Source: Chloroflexota bacterium (lineage in GTDB: Bacteria > Chloroflexota > Chloroflexia > Chloroflexales > Herpetosiphonaceae). Taken from it: 64,000 nt of DNA. Within the stretch, counting starts at the first letter, position 1; each line of letters begins with the position of its first letter. Location of the stretch: the NCBI GenBank assembly GCA_020161265.1, contig JAIUOC010000001.1, forward strand, positions 1,098,176 through 1,162,175, written 5' to 3'. Below, piece after piece: positions 1-6,417 of this stretch. A program made the position numbers and the translations under genes. The notes beneath the pieces are model-generated. The model was given only the letters and a program-made list of their open reading frames with translations, searched no databases and was not told the DNA's origin.

Positions 1-2
1 CC

Positions 3-413
3 CTGCAAAACGATGCTCGCAACTTAATTCCTGGTTCGCAAAGTGCATTGGCTAGAGTTTGGTATAAAAAAGGCCAAATCCAACGGGCTTTCGAGCTTTT
101 GCGGCCCGTTTTTGATATCCAAGCTCAATTGCAAAATTTGGAGCAATCGGGTGAAGAGATGATCACCCTCGCCGCGATTTTGGCTGAACACTATCCAGCC
201 TTAGCCCAACAAGCGCTTGGGTTTGCTGAACACATGCAAGATCCTTATAATGAAGAACTTCGGCCTGATCCGGCAACGCTGCTCTTTTTCAAGCAAACTG
301 CCGAGCGGGTGAGCCATTTTGCGGGGCAAGTTGCAGCTCCATCAACCCTGCCAACAATTAGCGAATTTCTCGATTTAGTCGATCAAACGGTTGATCCACG
401 AGTTTTGGGCTAG
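3..413 (+). CDS. C-terminal part of an alpha-helical repeat (TPR-like) protein, 5' partial
   Basis: The frame is open from the left window edge (the first full codon begins at base 3) to a TAG at 411-413, so the true start lies outside. The visible 136 residues are almost wholly helical. They include a segment reading SALARVWYKKGQIQRAFELL that resembles a tetratricopeptide helix pair, and later leucine-rich helices ending in DPRVLG. No catalytic motif is visible. Helical-repeat scaffolds of this sort usually mediate protein contacts, but nothing here identifies the partner. It is followed by 177 bases of spacer before the antiporter gene, so co-transcription is uncertain. Confidence 0.6.
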   Translation: MQNDARNLIPGSQSALARVWYKKGQIQRAFELLRPVFDIQAQLQNLEQSGEEMITLAAILAEHYPALAQQALGFAEHMQDPYNEELRPDPATLLFFKQTAERVSHFAGQVAAPSTLPTISEFLDLVDQTVDPRVLG

Positions 414-590
414 TTGGGAAGCGGGGAGTTTTAACCATCAAGGCAAATGAGGCTATCGACTTTTGGCAGTGATGATCGTTTAGGAAACCAATGATTGTTC
501 CGCTAGCCTTTAGTCAATAGCCTCAAAACCTCATGTCACTACGTTAAATGGTAGTCCCAAAGTTTGGCCTAATTTAATAAGGAAACTCTG

Positions 591-1835
591 ATGATGCGAC
601 AGATTGGGCGCTGGACAGGCTTAGCAGTGATCATAGGCATTGCTGCAGGCCTTGCTAGCGCCTTTTTTTTAGTTAGTTTGGCTTGGGTGACCAGCCTGCA
701 AACCAACAACTGGTGGTTATTGCTCAGTTTGCCGTTGCTTGGTGGCGTGGTGACATGGCTCTATCAGCGTTTTGGCACGAGCGTGGCGGCGGGCAATAAT
801 CTGATCATTGAACAACTGCATAACCCTGATTCGGCGGGAATTCCCTTACGCATGGCTCCGTTGGTGTTGCTCGGAACCTTGTTGACCCATCTTGGTGGTG
901 GCTCAGCTGGGCGCGAAGGGACGGCAGTGCAAATGGGCGCGAGTTTGGCAGCGCGAATTGGGTGTTGGTGGCGCTTGCCCCAAGCTGAATGGCGCTTAGT
1001 AGTGATGATGGGCATCAGCGCAGGGTTTAGTAGCGTCTTTGGCACGCCGATTGCCGGCACAATTTTCGCCATGGAAGTGCTGGCATTTGGCGTTTTGCGC
1101 TACGAAGCGTTATTACCATGTTTGGTGGCAGCCTTGGTTGGCGATGGGGTGGTGCGTTGGCTAAATGTTGCGCATAGTCATTATCATGTGGCCGATGTGC
1201 CCGATTTGAGCATGATCTGGGCGATTTTAGTTGGAGCAGGAATTTGCTTTGGCTTAGCTAGCAGTGCCTTTGCGATCTGGACTGAATTGGTACAAACGTG
1301 GTCACGGCGTTGGTTGCCCAACCCAATTTTTCGGGCAATGGCTGGCGGTGGGCTGATTGTAGGTATTAGCTTTTTGTTGAATACTCGTGATTACAATGGG
1401 CTAAGTTTGCCGTTGTTGGCGCAGGCTTTCGAACCAAAAGGCGTTGTATTTTGGGCTTTTGCGCTCAAATTATTATTAACTGGCTTGACCTTGGGCGTGG
1501 GCTTTAAAGGTGGCGAAGTAACGCCATTGTTTGTGATTGGCGCGACGCTTGGCTCAGCTTTAGCCCCATTATTTGGTGTGCCAACTGATTTGTTGGCGGC
1601 ATTGGGCTTTATTGCAGTGTTTGCCGGGGCTGCTAATACCCCGATTGCTTGTGTTTTGATGGGAGTTGAATTATTTGGCTCGGCTTTGCTTGGGCCTTTG
1701 ATGCTCACAACCTGCATTGCCTACGCTATTTCGGGCCATCGCGGAATTTACGCAGCCCAACGGGTTGGCTTAGCCAAACGCCAGCATTTGGCACATCAAA
1801 CTGGCAAGCGGCTTGATCAACTGGATGCTGATTAA
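591..1835 (+). CDS. CLC-family antiporter, probably fluoride-exporting CLC-F type
   Basis: A 414-residue membrane protein with the CLC fold and about ten hydrophobic helices. CLC signatures are present: GREGT at residues 107-111, a helix reading GFSSVFGTPIAGTIFAMEV near 145-163, and GFKGGEVTP near 304. In chloride CLCs the ion-binding loop reads GSGIP and the glutamate motif GREGP. Here the first is GNNLI (68-72) and the second GREGT, which from memory of the family are features of the fluoride/proton antiporter branch. The predicted role is expulsion of cytoplasmic fluoride. There are no C-terminal CBS domains. The start is ATG with AAGGAA upstream; ATG 594 is an alternative. No convincing fluoride riboswitch is visible upstream. 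Its stop codon abuts the terminator of the oppositely transcribed RNA gene. Confidence 0.85.
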   Translation: MMRQIGRWTGLAVIIGIAAGLASAFFLVSLAWVTSLQTNNWWLLLSLPLLGGVVTWLYQRFGTSVAAGNNLIIEQLHNPDSAGIPLRMAPLVLLGTLLTHLGGGSAGREGTAVQMGASLAARIGCWWRLPQAEWRLVVMMGISAGFSSVFGTPIAGTIFAMEVLAFGVLRYEALLPCLVAALVGDGVVRWLNVAHSHYHVADVPDLSMIWAILVGAGICFGLASSAFAIWTELVQTWSRRWLPNPIFRAMAGGGLIVGISFLLNTRDYNGLSLPLLAQAFEPKGVVFWAFALKLLLTGLTLGVGFKGGEVTPLFVIGATLGSALAPLFGVPTDLLAALGFIAVFAGAANTPIACVLMGVELFGSALLGPLMLTTCIAYAISGHRGIYAAQRVGLAKRQHLAHQTGKRLDQLDAD

Positions 1836-1873
1836 AAAAATGAGGCCCGAACTCTAGCCTAGTGTCGGGCCTC
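1834..1873 (-). terminator. Intrinsic terminator of the permuted tRNA-like RNA
   Basis: A 9-bp perfect hairpin stem, GAGGCCCGA/TCGGGCCTC (1865-1873 with 1842-1850), is followed on the minus strand by ATTTTTTT. No T-run follows on the plus strand, so it works for the minus-strand RNA, not for the antiporter gene that ends at 1835. Confidence 0.85.
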
Positions 1874-1932
1874 GGCAGCGCTATTGATTTGCACACATCA
1901 ATACGTTTAAACTATCACGTCAGTCCTAAGAG

Positions 1933-2004
1933 CGCTGGGTTTTTCCATTAAACTACGGCCCCAAAGTTTGGCGGAGCTGGCTAGATTCGAACTAGCATCC
2001 AGCG
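1933..2004 (-). other. Permuted tRNA-like domain 2 with G3-U70 acceptor
   Basis: 3' half: CGCTG anticodon-stem strand (2004-2000), T-arm GCTAG-TTCGAAT-CTAGC (1996-1980), acceptor CAGCTCC (1979-1973), discriminator G, encoded CCA (1971-1969). The linker is AACTTT. 5' half: GGGGCCG (1962-1956), U8-A9, D-arm GTTT/AAAC with loop AATGGAA (1953-1939), then CAGCG (1937-1933). The acceptor has six pairs including G3-U70, and one C6 x A67 mismatch. G3-U70 is the alanyl identity element of tRNA-Ala and tmRNA. The anticodon stem extends through TGATAGT/ACTATCA (1911-1917 with 2014-2020) and TTGATG/CATCAA (1896-1901 with 2028-2033). A competing local hairpin (1882-1903) also exists. Confidence 0.72.
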
Positions 2005-2082
2005 GTATATGCATGATAGTGCTTGACTTGATGTTCAACAGCAAATACTGAATCTAGAGCGATAATCTGAATTTGAGTGGCT

Positions 2083-2161
2083 GTGTTAGCGCCTCTGCCA
2101 ATTGGGCTACCCAGCCTAGGTTGGTGGCTGGGGGAGGATTCGAACCTCCACTTTCTAACAC
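2083..2161 (-). other. Permuted tRNA-like domain 1
   Basis: The 3' half comes first: anticodon-stem strand GTTAG (2159-2155), variable loop AAAGT, T-stem GGAGG/CCTCC with loop TTCGAAT (2149-2133), acceptor strand CCCAGCC (2132-2126), discriminator A and encoded CCA (2124-2122). After the linker ACCTA the 5' half begins: acceptor strand GGCTGGG (2116-2110), U8-A9, D-arm with a GG-containing loop (2107-2091), then CTAAC (2089-2085). All seven acceptor pairs and five anticodon pairs are Watson-Crick, and the latter extends two more pairs. The helix then continues with GCC/GGC (2079-2081 with 2169-2171) and ATTCAG/CTGAAT (2067-2072 with 2173-2178). No anticodon loop exists in the linear RNA. Confidence 0.75.
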
Positions 2162-2217
2162 GACGTTTGCCGATTCAGCTTGAGCTTTAGTCTCAGCTTG
2201 CGCTCTTGCGCAGTGCT

Positions 2218-2246
2218 ATTGTAGGCTAGGTTCCAGGTTTGGGCAA
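2218..2246 (-). promoter_or_regulatory. Sigma-70 type promoter of the permuted tRNA-like RNA
   Basis: On the minus strand there is a -35 box TTGCCC (2241-2246), a 17-bp spacer and a -10 box TACAAT (2218-2223). This predicts transcription starting near 2211, just at the first hairpin of the RNA. Confidence 0.65.
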
Positions 2247-2276
2247 TCGTGCTTTAGGCTGATTCACGCGTGGCTA

Positions 2277-2495
2277 GGGGTCAGGGATCAGGGGCTAGGA
2301 ATCGATAGGGCAATCATGAAGGTTGTTTTGCCACAGATTGGCACAGATTTATTTGATTATGGTTTTGATCCACGAAGCACACGAAGGGGAGTTGGCTATC
2401 GGTTTGATTGTAACATCACAACATGTTCCGATAGCCTATAGCCTATAGCCATAACCTCTGATCCCTGGCCCCTAGCCTCTGACCCCTGCTCGATA
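2277..2495. repeat. Spacer built of dispersed intergenic words (copy 1)
   Basis: Between the RNA promoter and the glycosyltransferase gene lie short words that recur in other spacers of this window. They are variants of GGGATCAGGGGCTAGG, the CACGAAG word before 2395, repeated GATAGCCTATAGCC near 2430-2450, and again CCCTGGCCCCTAGCC near 2462-2490. The last block runs into the glycosyltransferase gene and supplies its stop codon. No gene is seen here. Confidence 0.6.
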
Positions 2496-3617
2496 CAACT
2501 CAAAAGTACGTTGCAACATTGTTTGCAATTCAAATTGCTGTTGAATGCGTTGGCGAGCAGCTTGGCGACAGGCTTGATTTAATGATTGATCGCTGAGCAT
2601 ACGCCCAATTGACTGCGCCAGCGCAACACTTTGGCCTGGCTCAACCAATAGACCTTGGATTCCATCGCTGATTGCTTCGCGTGTGCCGTCGGTGCTGCTG
2701 GCAACAATTGCTTGCCCACTGGCCATGGCTTCGAGCAAGGCAAACGATAAGCCTTCGTACAGCGATGGCAAGACAAAAACATCAAGCGCGGCCAATGCAG
2801 CAGGCATATTGGCTTGCTGGCCAACAAAATGAATCTGCTGCGACTTTGGTAGTTGTTGGGCAGCTTGGCGTAATTCGTCAGCTAAATCGCCCTCACCAAT
2901 TAATGCGACATGCAGATTCGGCTGCGCTTGCCACAGCTTTGGTAAGGCCTCGAATAAAATTTGGTGGCCTTTTTGGCGGCTCAAACGGCCAACCACGCCT
3001 AAAAGTGGTACATCGGCGGGAATTTGCCACGCTGCACGAGTCGCAGGATCACGCGGTTGCGGCTGCCAGCGCTGGCTATCAACCGCATTATAAATTGTGT
3101 GTAAACGCCGCTTAGGAAAACCAAATTGCTCCAATAACAATTGAGCATTGCCTTGCGAAACCGCGATGCCAGCGTGCAAAGTGGCGTATTGCCAACGCCG
3201 ATTGAGCAGCCGTAGATGGTGGGAAAGCCAATTGAAGCGCGGAATTGGCGTGACCAATTGGAAGGTGATAACTCGGCGTGGCACTCGCGCCAATGCTGCA
3301 CCCAATACCAATTCTGCGGCACGGCGCGGCGAGGGCACAACAAAATGCACAATATCAGGCCGTAATTGGCGAAAAAGCTGCACCGCTTGATTGACTGCCT
3401 TCAGTGATAACCCATGTTCGTGCACTACATCCAAGGTTGCGATGCTCGCTCCATGGGCTTTGGCTCGATCAATCAAGGGTTGGGTGGCTGGGCGCGGCGG
3501 CAGCAACAAGCCAAGCTCAAACTGCTGTTGATCGGCATTGAGCAGCAGGGTTTCTAAATAGCCCTCGGCTCCGCCAAGGGCTGTACTATCGCTAACAAAC
3601 CAGAGTCGCTGTTTCAC
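2472..3617 (-). CDS. Glycosyltransferase family 4 (GT-B), last gene of the glycan operon
   Basis: A 381-residue GT-B enzyme of the GT4 type, which transfers a sugar from a nucleotide-sugar donor with retention. The N-terminal Rossmann half opens with LWFVSDSTALGGAEGYLETL, where GGAE is the acceptor-side loop typical of GT4. The C-terminal half has VGRLSRQKGHQ and the donor-binding stretch FVLPSLYEGLSFALLEAMA with the EX7E glutamates. The GTG start overlaps the preceding methyltransferase stop by 4 nt (GTGA), showing translational coupling. The last residues (GVRG) and the TAG stop are encoded by a dispersed intergenic repeat word, so the original C-terminus may have been different. Acceptor and sugar cannot be told from sequence. 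Confidence 0.88.
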   Translation of the reverse strand: MKQRLWFVSDSTALGGAEGYLETLLLNADQQQFELGLLLPPRPATQPLIDRAKAHGASIATLDVVHEHGLSLKAVNQAVQLFRQLRPDIVHFVVPSPRRAAELVLGAALARVPRRVITFQLVTPIPRFNWLSHHLRLLNRRWQYATLHAGIAVSQGNAQLLLEQFGFPKRRLHTIYNAVDSQRWQPQPRDPATRAAWQIPADVPLLGVVGRLSRQKGHQILFEALPKLWQAQPNLHVALIGEGDLADELRQAAQQLPKSQQIHFVGQQANMPAALAALDVFVLPSLYEGLSFALLEAMASGQAIVASSTDGTREAISDGIQGLLVEPGQSVALAQSIGRMLSDQSLNQACRQAARQRIQQQFELQTMLQRTFELYRAGVRG

Positions 3618-4390
3618 GCGGGCACTCGATAGATCGCTAAACGAGTTTGTTTGATGCGGTAAATCGGCAAGCGCTCAGCCAATTCGTTGACGCAGCGGGT
3701 GACCCCAACACACTCAGGATGCGCATCGACCCAGGTATAATCATCCCAAACAACCACCCCACCAGGCCGCACCAATTTCAGCGCCACTTCGGTATCAGCC
3801 TTAACAAAGGGATACGAATGATCAGCATCAACCAAGACTAAATCCATTTGGCCATAATACGAGCTAAAATCGAATGGCTCTAAACCAAGCCAAAGCTGAG
3901 TGATTTTGCTGGCCTCAGGGGTATTGTGAAAATGCTGGCCTGGCGTGAAGCTTAATTCAAACTGATAGCCATTGCGCCGCAAATATTCGTTGCGGGTCTT
4001 AACATCAAGGTCAAGCGTGTAGATTTTGGTTTCAGGGCTGCTATGCTGAGCCATCATGCGCGTGGTTGCGCCCATGTAGGTGCCAAATTCAAAAATCGTT
4101 TTGGGTTGGCTAATTTGGGTCACACCGGCTAACGATAGCAATTCGGCCAAGGGCATTTCCATCGTGTCGTCGCGTACAATCGCAGCAACTGGCACTTCGA
4201 TGCTGGCTTGACGGCCTTCAGGAAACAGCTCAGGCAGTGATCGTTGAGTTAATGTATATTCGGCGTAGCGGCCATATTGCTCGAATAGGCGTTGGCGCAC
4301 AGTTTTTTGATTATTGGCAACCCGCCAAGCGATATAACGTTGCAACACTGGCTTGGGGATAAATGGCCGGACTCGGCTTTTCCACGACAT
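3614..4390 (-). CDS. Class I SAM-dependent methyltransferase of the glycan operon
   Basis: 258 residues. A helical N-terminal third is followed by a class I methyltransferase core. Motif I is IFEFGTYMGATTRMMA near residue 98, the acidic strand 2 end is YTLDLD near 124, and VLVDADHSYPFVKADTE near 190 resembles motif IV of the Methyltransf_24/CmcI group, with GGVVVWDDYTW after it. These enzymes methylate oxygens of small molecules or sugars. Position in an export operon suggests methylation of the glycan, which is inference. It starts 17 nt after the kinase gene and overlaps the next gene by 4 nt. Confidence 0.8.
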   Translation of the reverse strand: MSWKSRVRPFIPKPVLQRYIAWRVANNQKTVRQRLFEQYGRYAEYTLTQRSLPELFPEGRQASIEVPVAAIVRDDTMEMPLAELLSLAGVTQISQPKTIFEFGTYMGATTRMMAQHSSPETKIYTLDLDVKTRNEYLRRNGYQFELSFTPGQHFHNTPEASKITQLWLGLEPFDFSSYYGQMDLVLVDADHSYPFVKADTEVALKLVRPGGVVVWDDYTWVDAHPECVGVTRCVNELAERLPIYRIKQTRLAIYRVPA

Positions 4391-4407
4391 AGCGGTTCCT
4401 TTGATAA

Positions 4408-5385
4408 TTAATAAAGGCTGGTAACTGCTTGCGATAATTCGGCCAGATCGACGGTAGCCGTGCCAACTTTGCCCACCACAATTCCAGCTGCCAGATTGGC
4501 CAATTGCATGGCATGCTCCAAACTACTGCCACTGGCTAATGCCAAGGCCAAAATTGCCACAACCGTATCGCCTGCTCCAGTGACATCGTAAACGTTGCGG
4601 GCATGGGTTGGCAAAAAGACTGGGGCATGGTCGTTGCGATAGAGCGCCATGCCATCAGCGCTGCGGGTAATGATCAGCGCTGCGCCTTGCAGCAAATCCA
4701 ACAATTGATCAGCAGCATGGTGCAGTTGTTCAAGCGTTTGTAGGCTTAGCCCTGTTACAACTTGGGTTTCTTGCAGATTGGGCGTAATAACGCTGGCTTG
4801 GGCATAGCGCTGATAATTGATGCCCTTGGGATCAACCACCACCGGAATGTTGTAGTGCCGTGCCTGTTGAATGACATGTTGGCAAACTCGCTCGGTCAGC
4901 ACACCCTTGGCGTAATCTGAGAGAATACAAACCTGGCAATTAGCAATCTGTTGATCAACCCAAGCGCACAGTGCTGCTTCGCTAGCTGCATCAAGCGCCG
5001 TACTGACCTCGCTATCATAGCGCAACATCTGTTGGTTATGGGCGATGATGCGGGTTTTGAGCGTAGTTGGCCGTTGAGCACTGATTAAGCCTGTGCTATC
5101 GGCAACGCCCGCCTGTTGGAGGGCAATTTTGAGTTGTTGGCCCGCCAAATCGTCGCCGATCACCCCGCTAAGCAGCACTTCGGCATTGAGCGCGGCAATG
5201 CTGGCGGCAACATTGCTGGCTCCGCCTGGCCGATAGCTACGCGAACGCACATTGACGATTGGCACTGGCGCTTCGGGCGAAATGCGCGTCACATCGCCCC
5301 AAATATATTCATCGAGCATGACATCGCCAACAATTAAGACCCGTTGTTGGCTTAATTTGGCTAGCGTGGCAGTTAATTCATGCAC
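4408..5385 (-). CDS. rfaE1: D-glycero-beta-D-manno-heptose-7-phosphate kinase (PfkB fold)
   Basis: 325 residues matching the kinase half of HldE/RfaE: VGDVMLDEYIWGDVTRISPEAP near residue 20-40, GGASNVAASIAALN near 54, TTLKTRIIAHNQQMLRYDSE near 107 and the PfkB ATP/anion-hole motif VYDVTGAGDTVVA near 263. It phosphorylates heptose-7-phosphate at O1 on the way to NDP-heptose. The cytidylyl/adenylyltransferase domain of fused HldE is absent, so that step must be encoded elsewhere. It starts with GTG and overlaps the upstream GT9 gene by 8 nt. Its presence beside a heptosyltransferase-like gene argues for a heptose-containing glycan. Another PfkB sugar kinase is the main alternative, but the RISPEAPVPI motif favours RfaE1. 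Confidence 0.85.
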   Translation of the reverse strand: MHELTATLAKLSQQRVLIVGDVMLDEYIWGDVTRISPEAPVPIVNVRSRSYRPGGASNVAASIAALNAEVLLSGVIGDDLAGQQLKIALQQAGVADSTGLISAQRPTTLKTRIIAHNQQMLRYDSEVSTALDAASEAALCAWVDQQIANCQVCILSDYAKGVLTERVCQHVIQQARHYNIPVVVDPKGINYQRYAQASVITPNLQETQVVTGLSLQTLEQLHHAADQLLDLLQGAALIITRSADGMALYRNDHAPVFLPTHARNVYDVTGAGDTVVAILALALASGSSLEHAMQLANLAAGIVVGKVGTATVDLAELSQAVTSLY

Positions 5386-6415
5386 AATGAATCTCCAATT
5401 CGATCAATTCATGGGCTGGACGTGGCGTGATATAATCGATTTTCAATGGCTGGCCAACTAAATCTAATTGCTCTTCGACCGCCGCCAAAACCATTTCTGG
5501 CGTAATTTCCTGCATACATTGGCGCTCGATTGGGCAATTTTCCCAGAGCCAGCAGGGCGCACAACTTAATGGCGTGTACAAATTGCTATTGCAGCTATAA
5601 CCCGATTGAAACGGTGCTTCACGACCACCAAAAATAATCACCGAGCGGCAATCGACTGCCCGTGCCAAGTGCATTTGAAAGCCGACAAAGCCAATAAAGA
5701 GCTGCGCAGCCTGCAAAATTGCTGCCGATTCGCGGATGCTGGCTTTGCCACGCAGATCGATCACATGCTCAAGTTTGGGGTCGCTCGGCATACCAAGTTG
5801 CACAATCGTAAAGCGTTTGGCTAATTGATTGACTACAACTTGCATGCGTTCGGGATACCACTCTTTGGTTGCGATTGGATAGCGTGCTGCCAAAATTGAG
5901 CTTTGCACCGCAATATAGGGCTTGGAAATAATATGTTGAGTACGTTCAGCTTCAGTTAAATGCAGATAAGGCCGCACGCCCACCGGATAATCGATTCCCA
6001 AAACCGAAGCCATATTGGTAATCAGATGTTGCTGTGGTGGTAAATCGCGGGCTTGTTCTTTAATATGGGTCGTATAATTGAGCCGCTTGAATGGCAAGCC
6101 ATGCTGTTCAATGATTTTAAAATAATAGGGCATCACCGGAATTATTCCAGCAATGTCGGGGTTATGCGCGAATAATTCGGGATTATTAGTTTGCATCCAA
6201 AGATCGGCCTCGCCATGTTCGCGTAAGGCCCGAAAAATCGCTGTGCATAATAATTGATCGCCAAGCCCACCGCCAAACCCTAGCACTCGCCGAATCGTGG
6301 GTTTGCGTAAGTGTAAGTTTAAATGCCACCAGCGCGGCAAAAATTTGCTTTGCCAATCGTAGCGCAAGCGGCGCTGAACTCGCGCTAAAAATGAGATTTG
6401 GTTTGGATCTGCCAC
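5378..6415 (-). CDS. Glycosyltransferase family 9 (heptosyltransferase-like)
   Basis: 345 residues, GT-B fold. The N-terminal LGFGGGLGDQLLCTAIFRAL near 45-64 is the GT9 glycine-rich loop of ADP-heptose transferases. The C-terminal half has VQLGMPSDP, DLRGKASIRESAAILQAAQLFIGF and a cysteine-rich stretch CAPCWLWENCPIERQCM near 285-302 found in many heptosyltransferase-like proteins. It probably adds a heptose or related sugar from an ADP-sugar. It lies between the methyltransferase and rfaE1 (8-nt overlap with the latter; GTG start 2 nt after the previous stop), which fits a heptose pathway. Confidence 0.8.
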   Translation of the reverse strand: MADPNQISFLARVQRRLRYDWQSKFLPRWWHLNLHLRKPTIRRVLGFGGGLGDQLLCTAIFRALREHGEADLWMQTNNPELFAHNPDIAGIIPVMPYYFKIIEQHGLPFKRLNYTTHIKEQARDLPPQQHLITNMASVLGIDYPVGVRPYLHLTEAERTQHIISKPYIAVQSSILAARYPIATKEWYPERMQVVVNQLAKRFTIVQLGMPSDPKLEHVIDLRGKASIRESAAILQAAQLFIGFVGFQMHLARAVDCRSVIIFGGREAPFQSGYSCNSNLYTPLSCAPCWLWENCPIERQCMQEITPEMVLAAVEEQLDLVGQPLKIDYITPRPAHELIELEIHCA

Positions 6416-6417
6416 AA

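Larger units (their letters stand above)
1834..2211 (-). ncRNA. Structured RNA carrying two circularly permuted tRNA-like domains
   Basis: A self-contained minus-strand transcription unit of about 375 nt with its own promoter and intrinsic terminator and no sensible reading frame. Read 5' to 3' it contains: a hairpin at the very start (2199-2212); a bulged hairpin (2177-2198); the 3' half of tRNA-like domain 1 ending in CCA; a 5-nt linker; the 5' half of domain 1; a spacer; the 3' half of domain 2 ending in CCA; a 6-nt linker; the 5' half of domain 2; a tail; and the terminator. In both domains acceptor, D, anticodon and T stems pair only if the 3' half precedes the 5' half. Each anticodon stem continues into a long interrupted helix instead of a 7-nt loop. 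The layout recalls two-piece permuted tmRNA and the permuted tRNA genes of algae and some archaea, but a canonical D-arm and the double arrangement differ from tmRNA. Function unknown. Confidence 0.8.

Noticed and set aside
440..600. Fluoride riboswitch (crcB motif) upstream of the CLC gene
   Set aside because: CTGATGATG at the start codon resembles the 3' end of the motif, but the 5' GGNGATGG part and the pseudoknot partners are not found at the right place.
1933..2116. One ordinary intron-containing tRNA reading from the 5' half at 2116 to the CCA at 1969
   Set aside because: The acceptor strands GGCTGGG and CAGCTCC do not pair, and the anticodon strands CTAAC and CGCTG do not pair, whereas both pair perfectly or nearly so in permuted order.
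1834..2211. Ordinary tmRNA (ssrA) or group I intron
   Set aside because: There are two full D-arms with GG loops, two CCA ends and no alanine-tag reading frame. No P/Q/R/S core elements of a group I intron are visible.
2672..3115. Plus-strand frame inside the glycosyltransferase gene
   Set aside because: Antisense shadow of a well-supported GT4 gene with no ribosome site or family resemblance.
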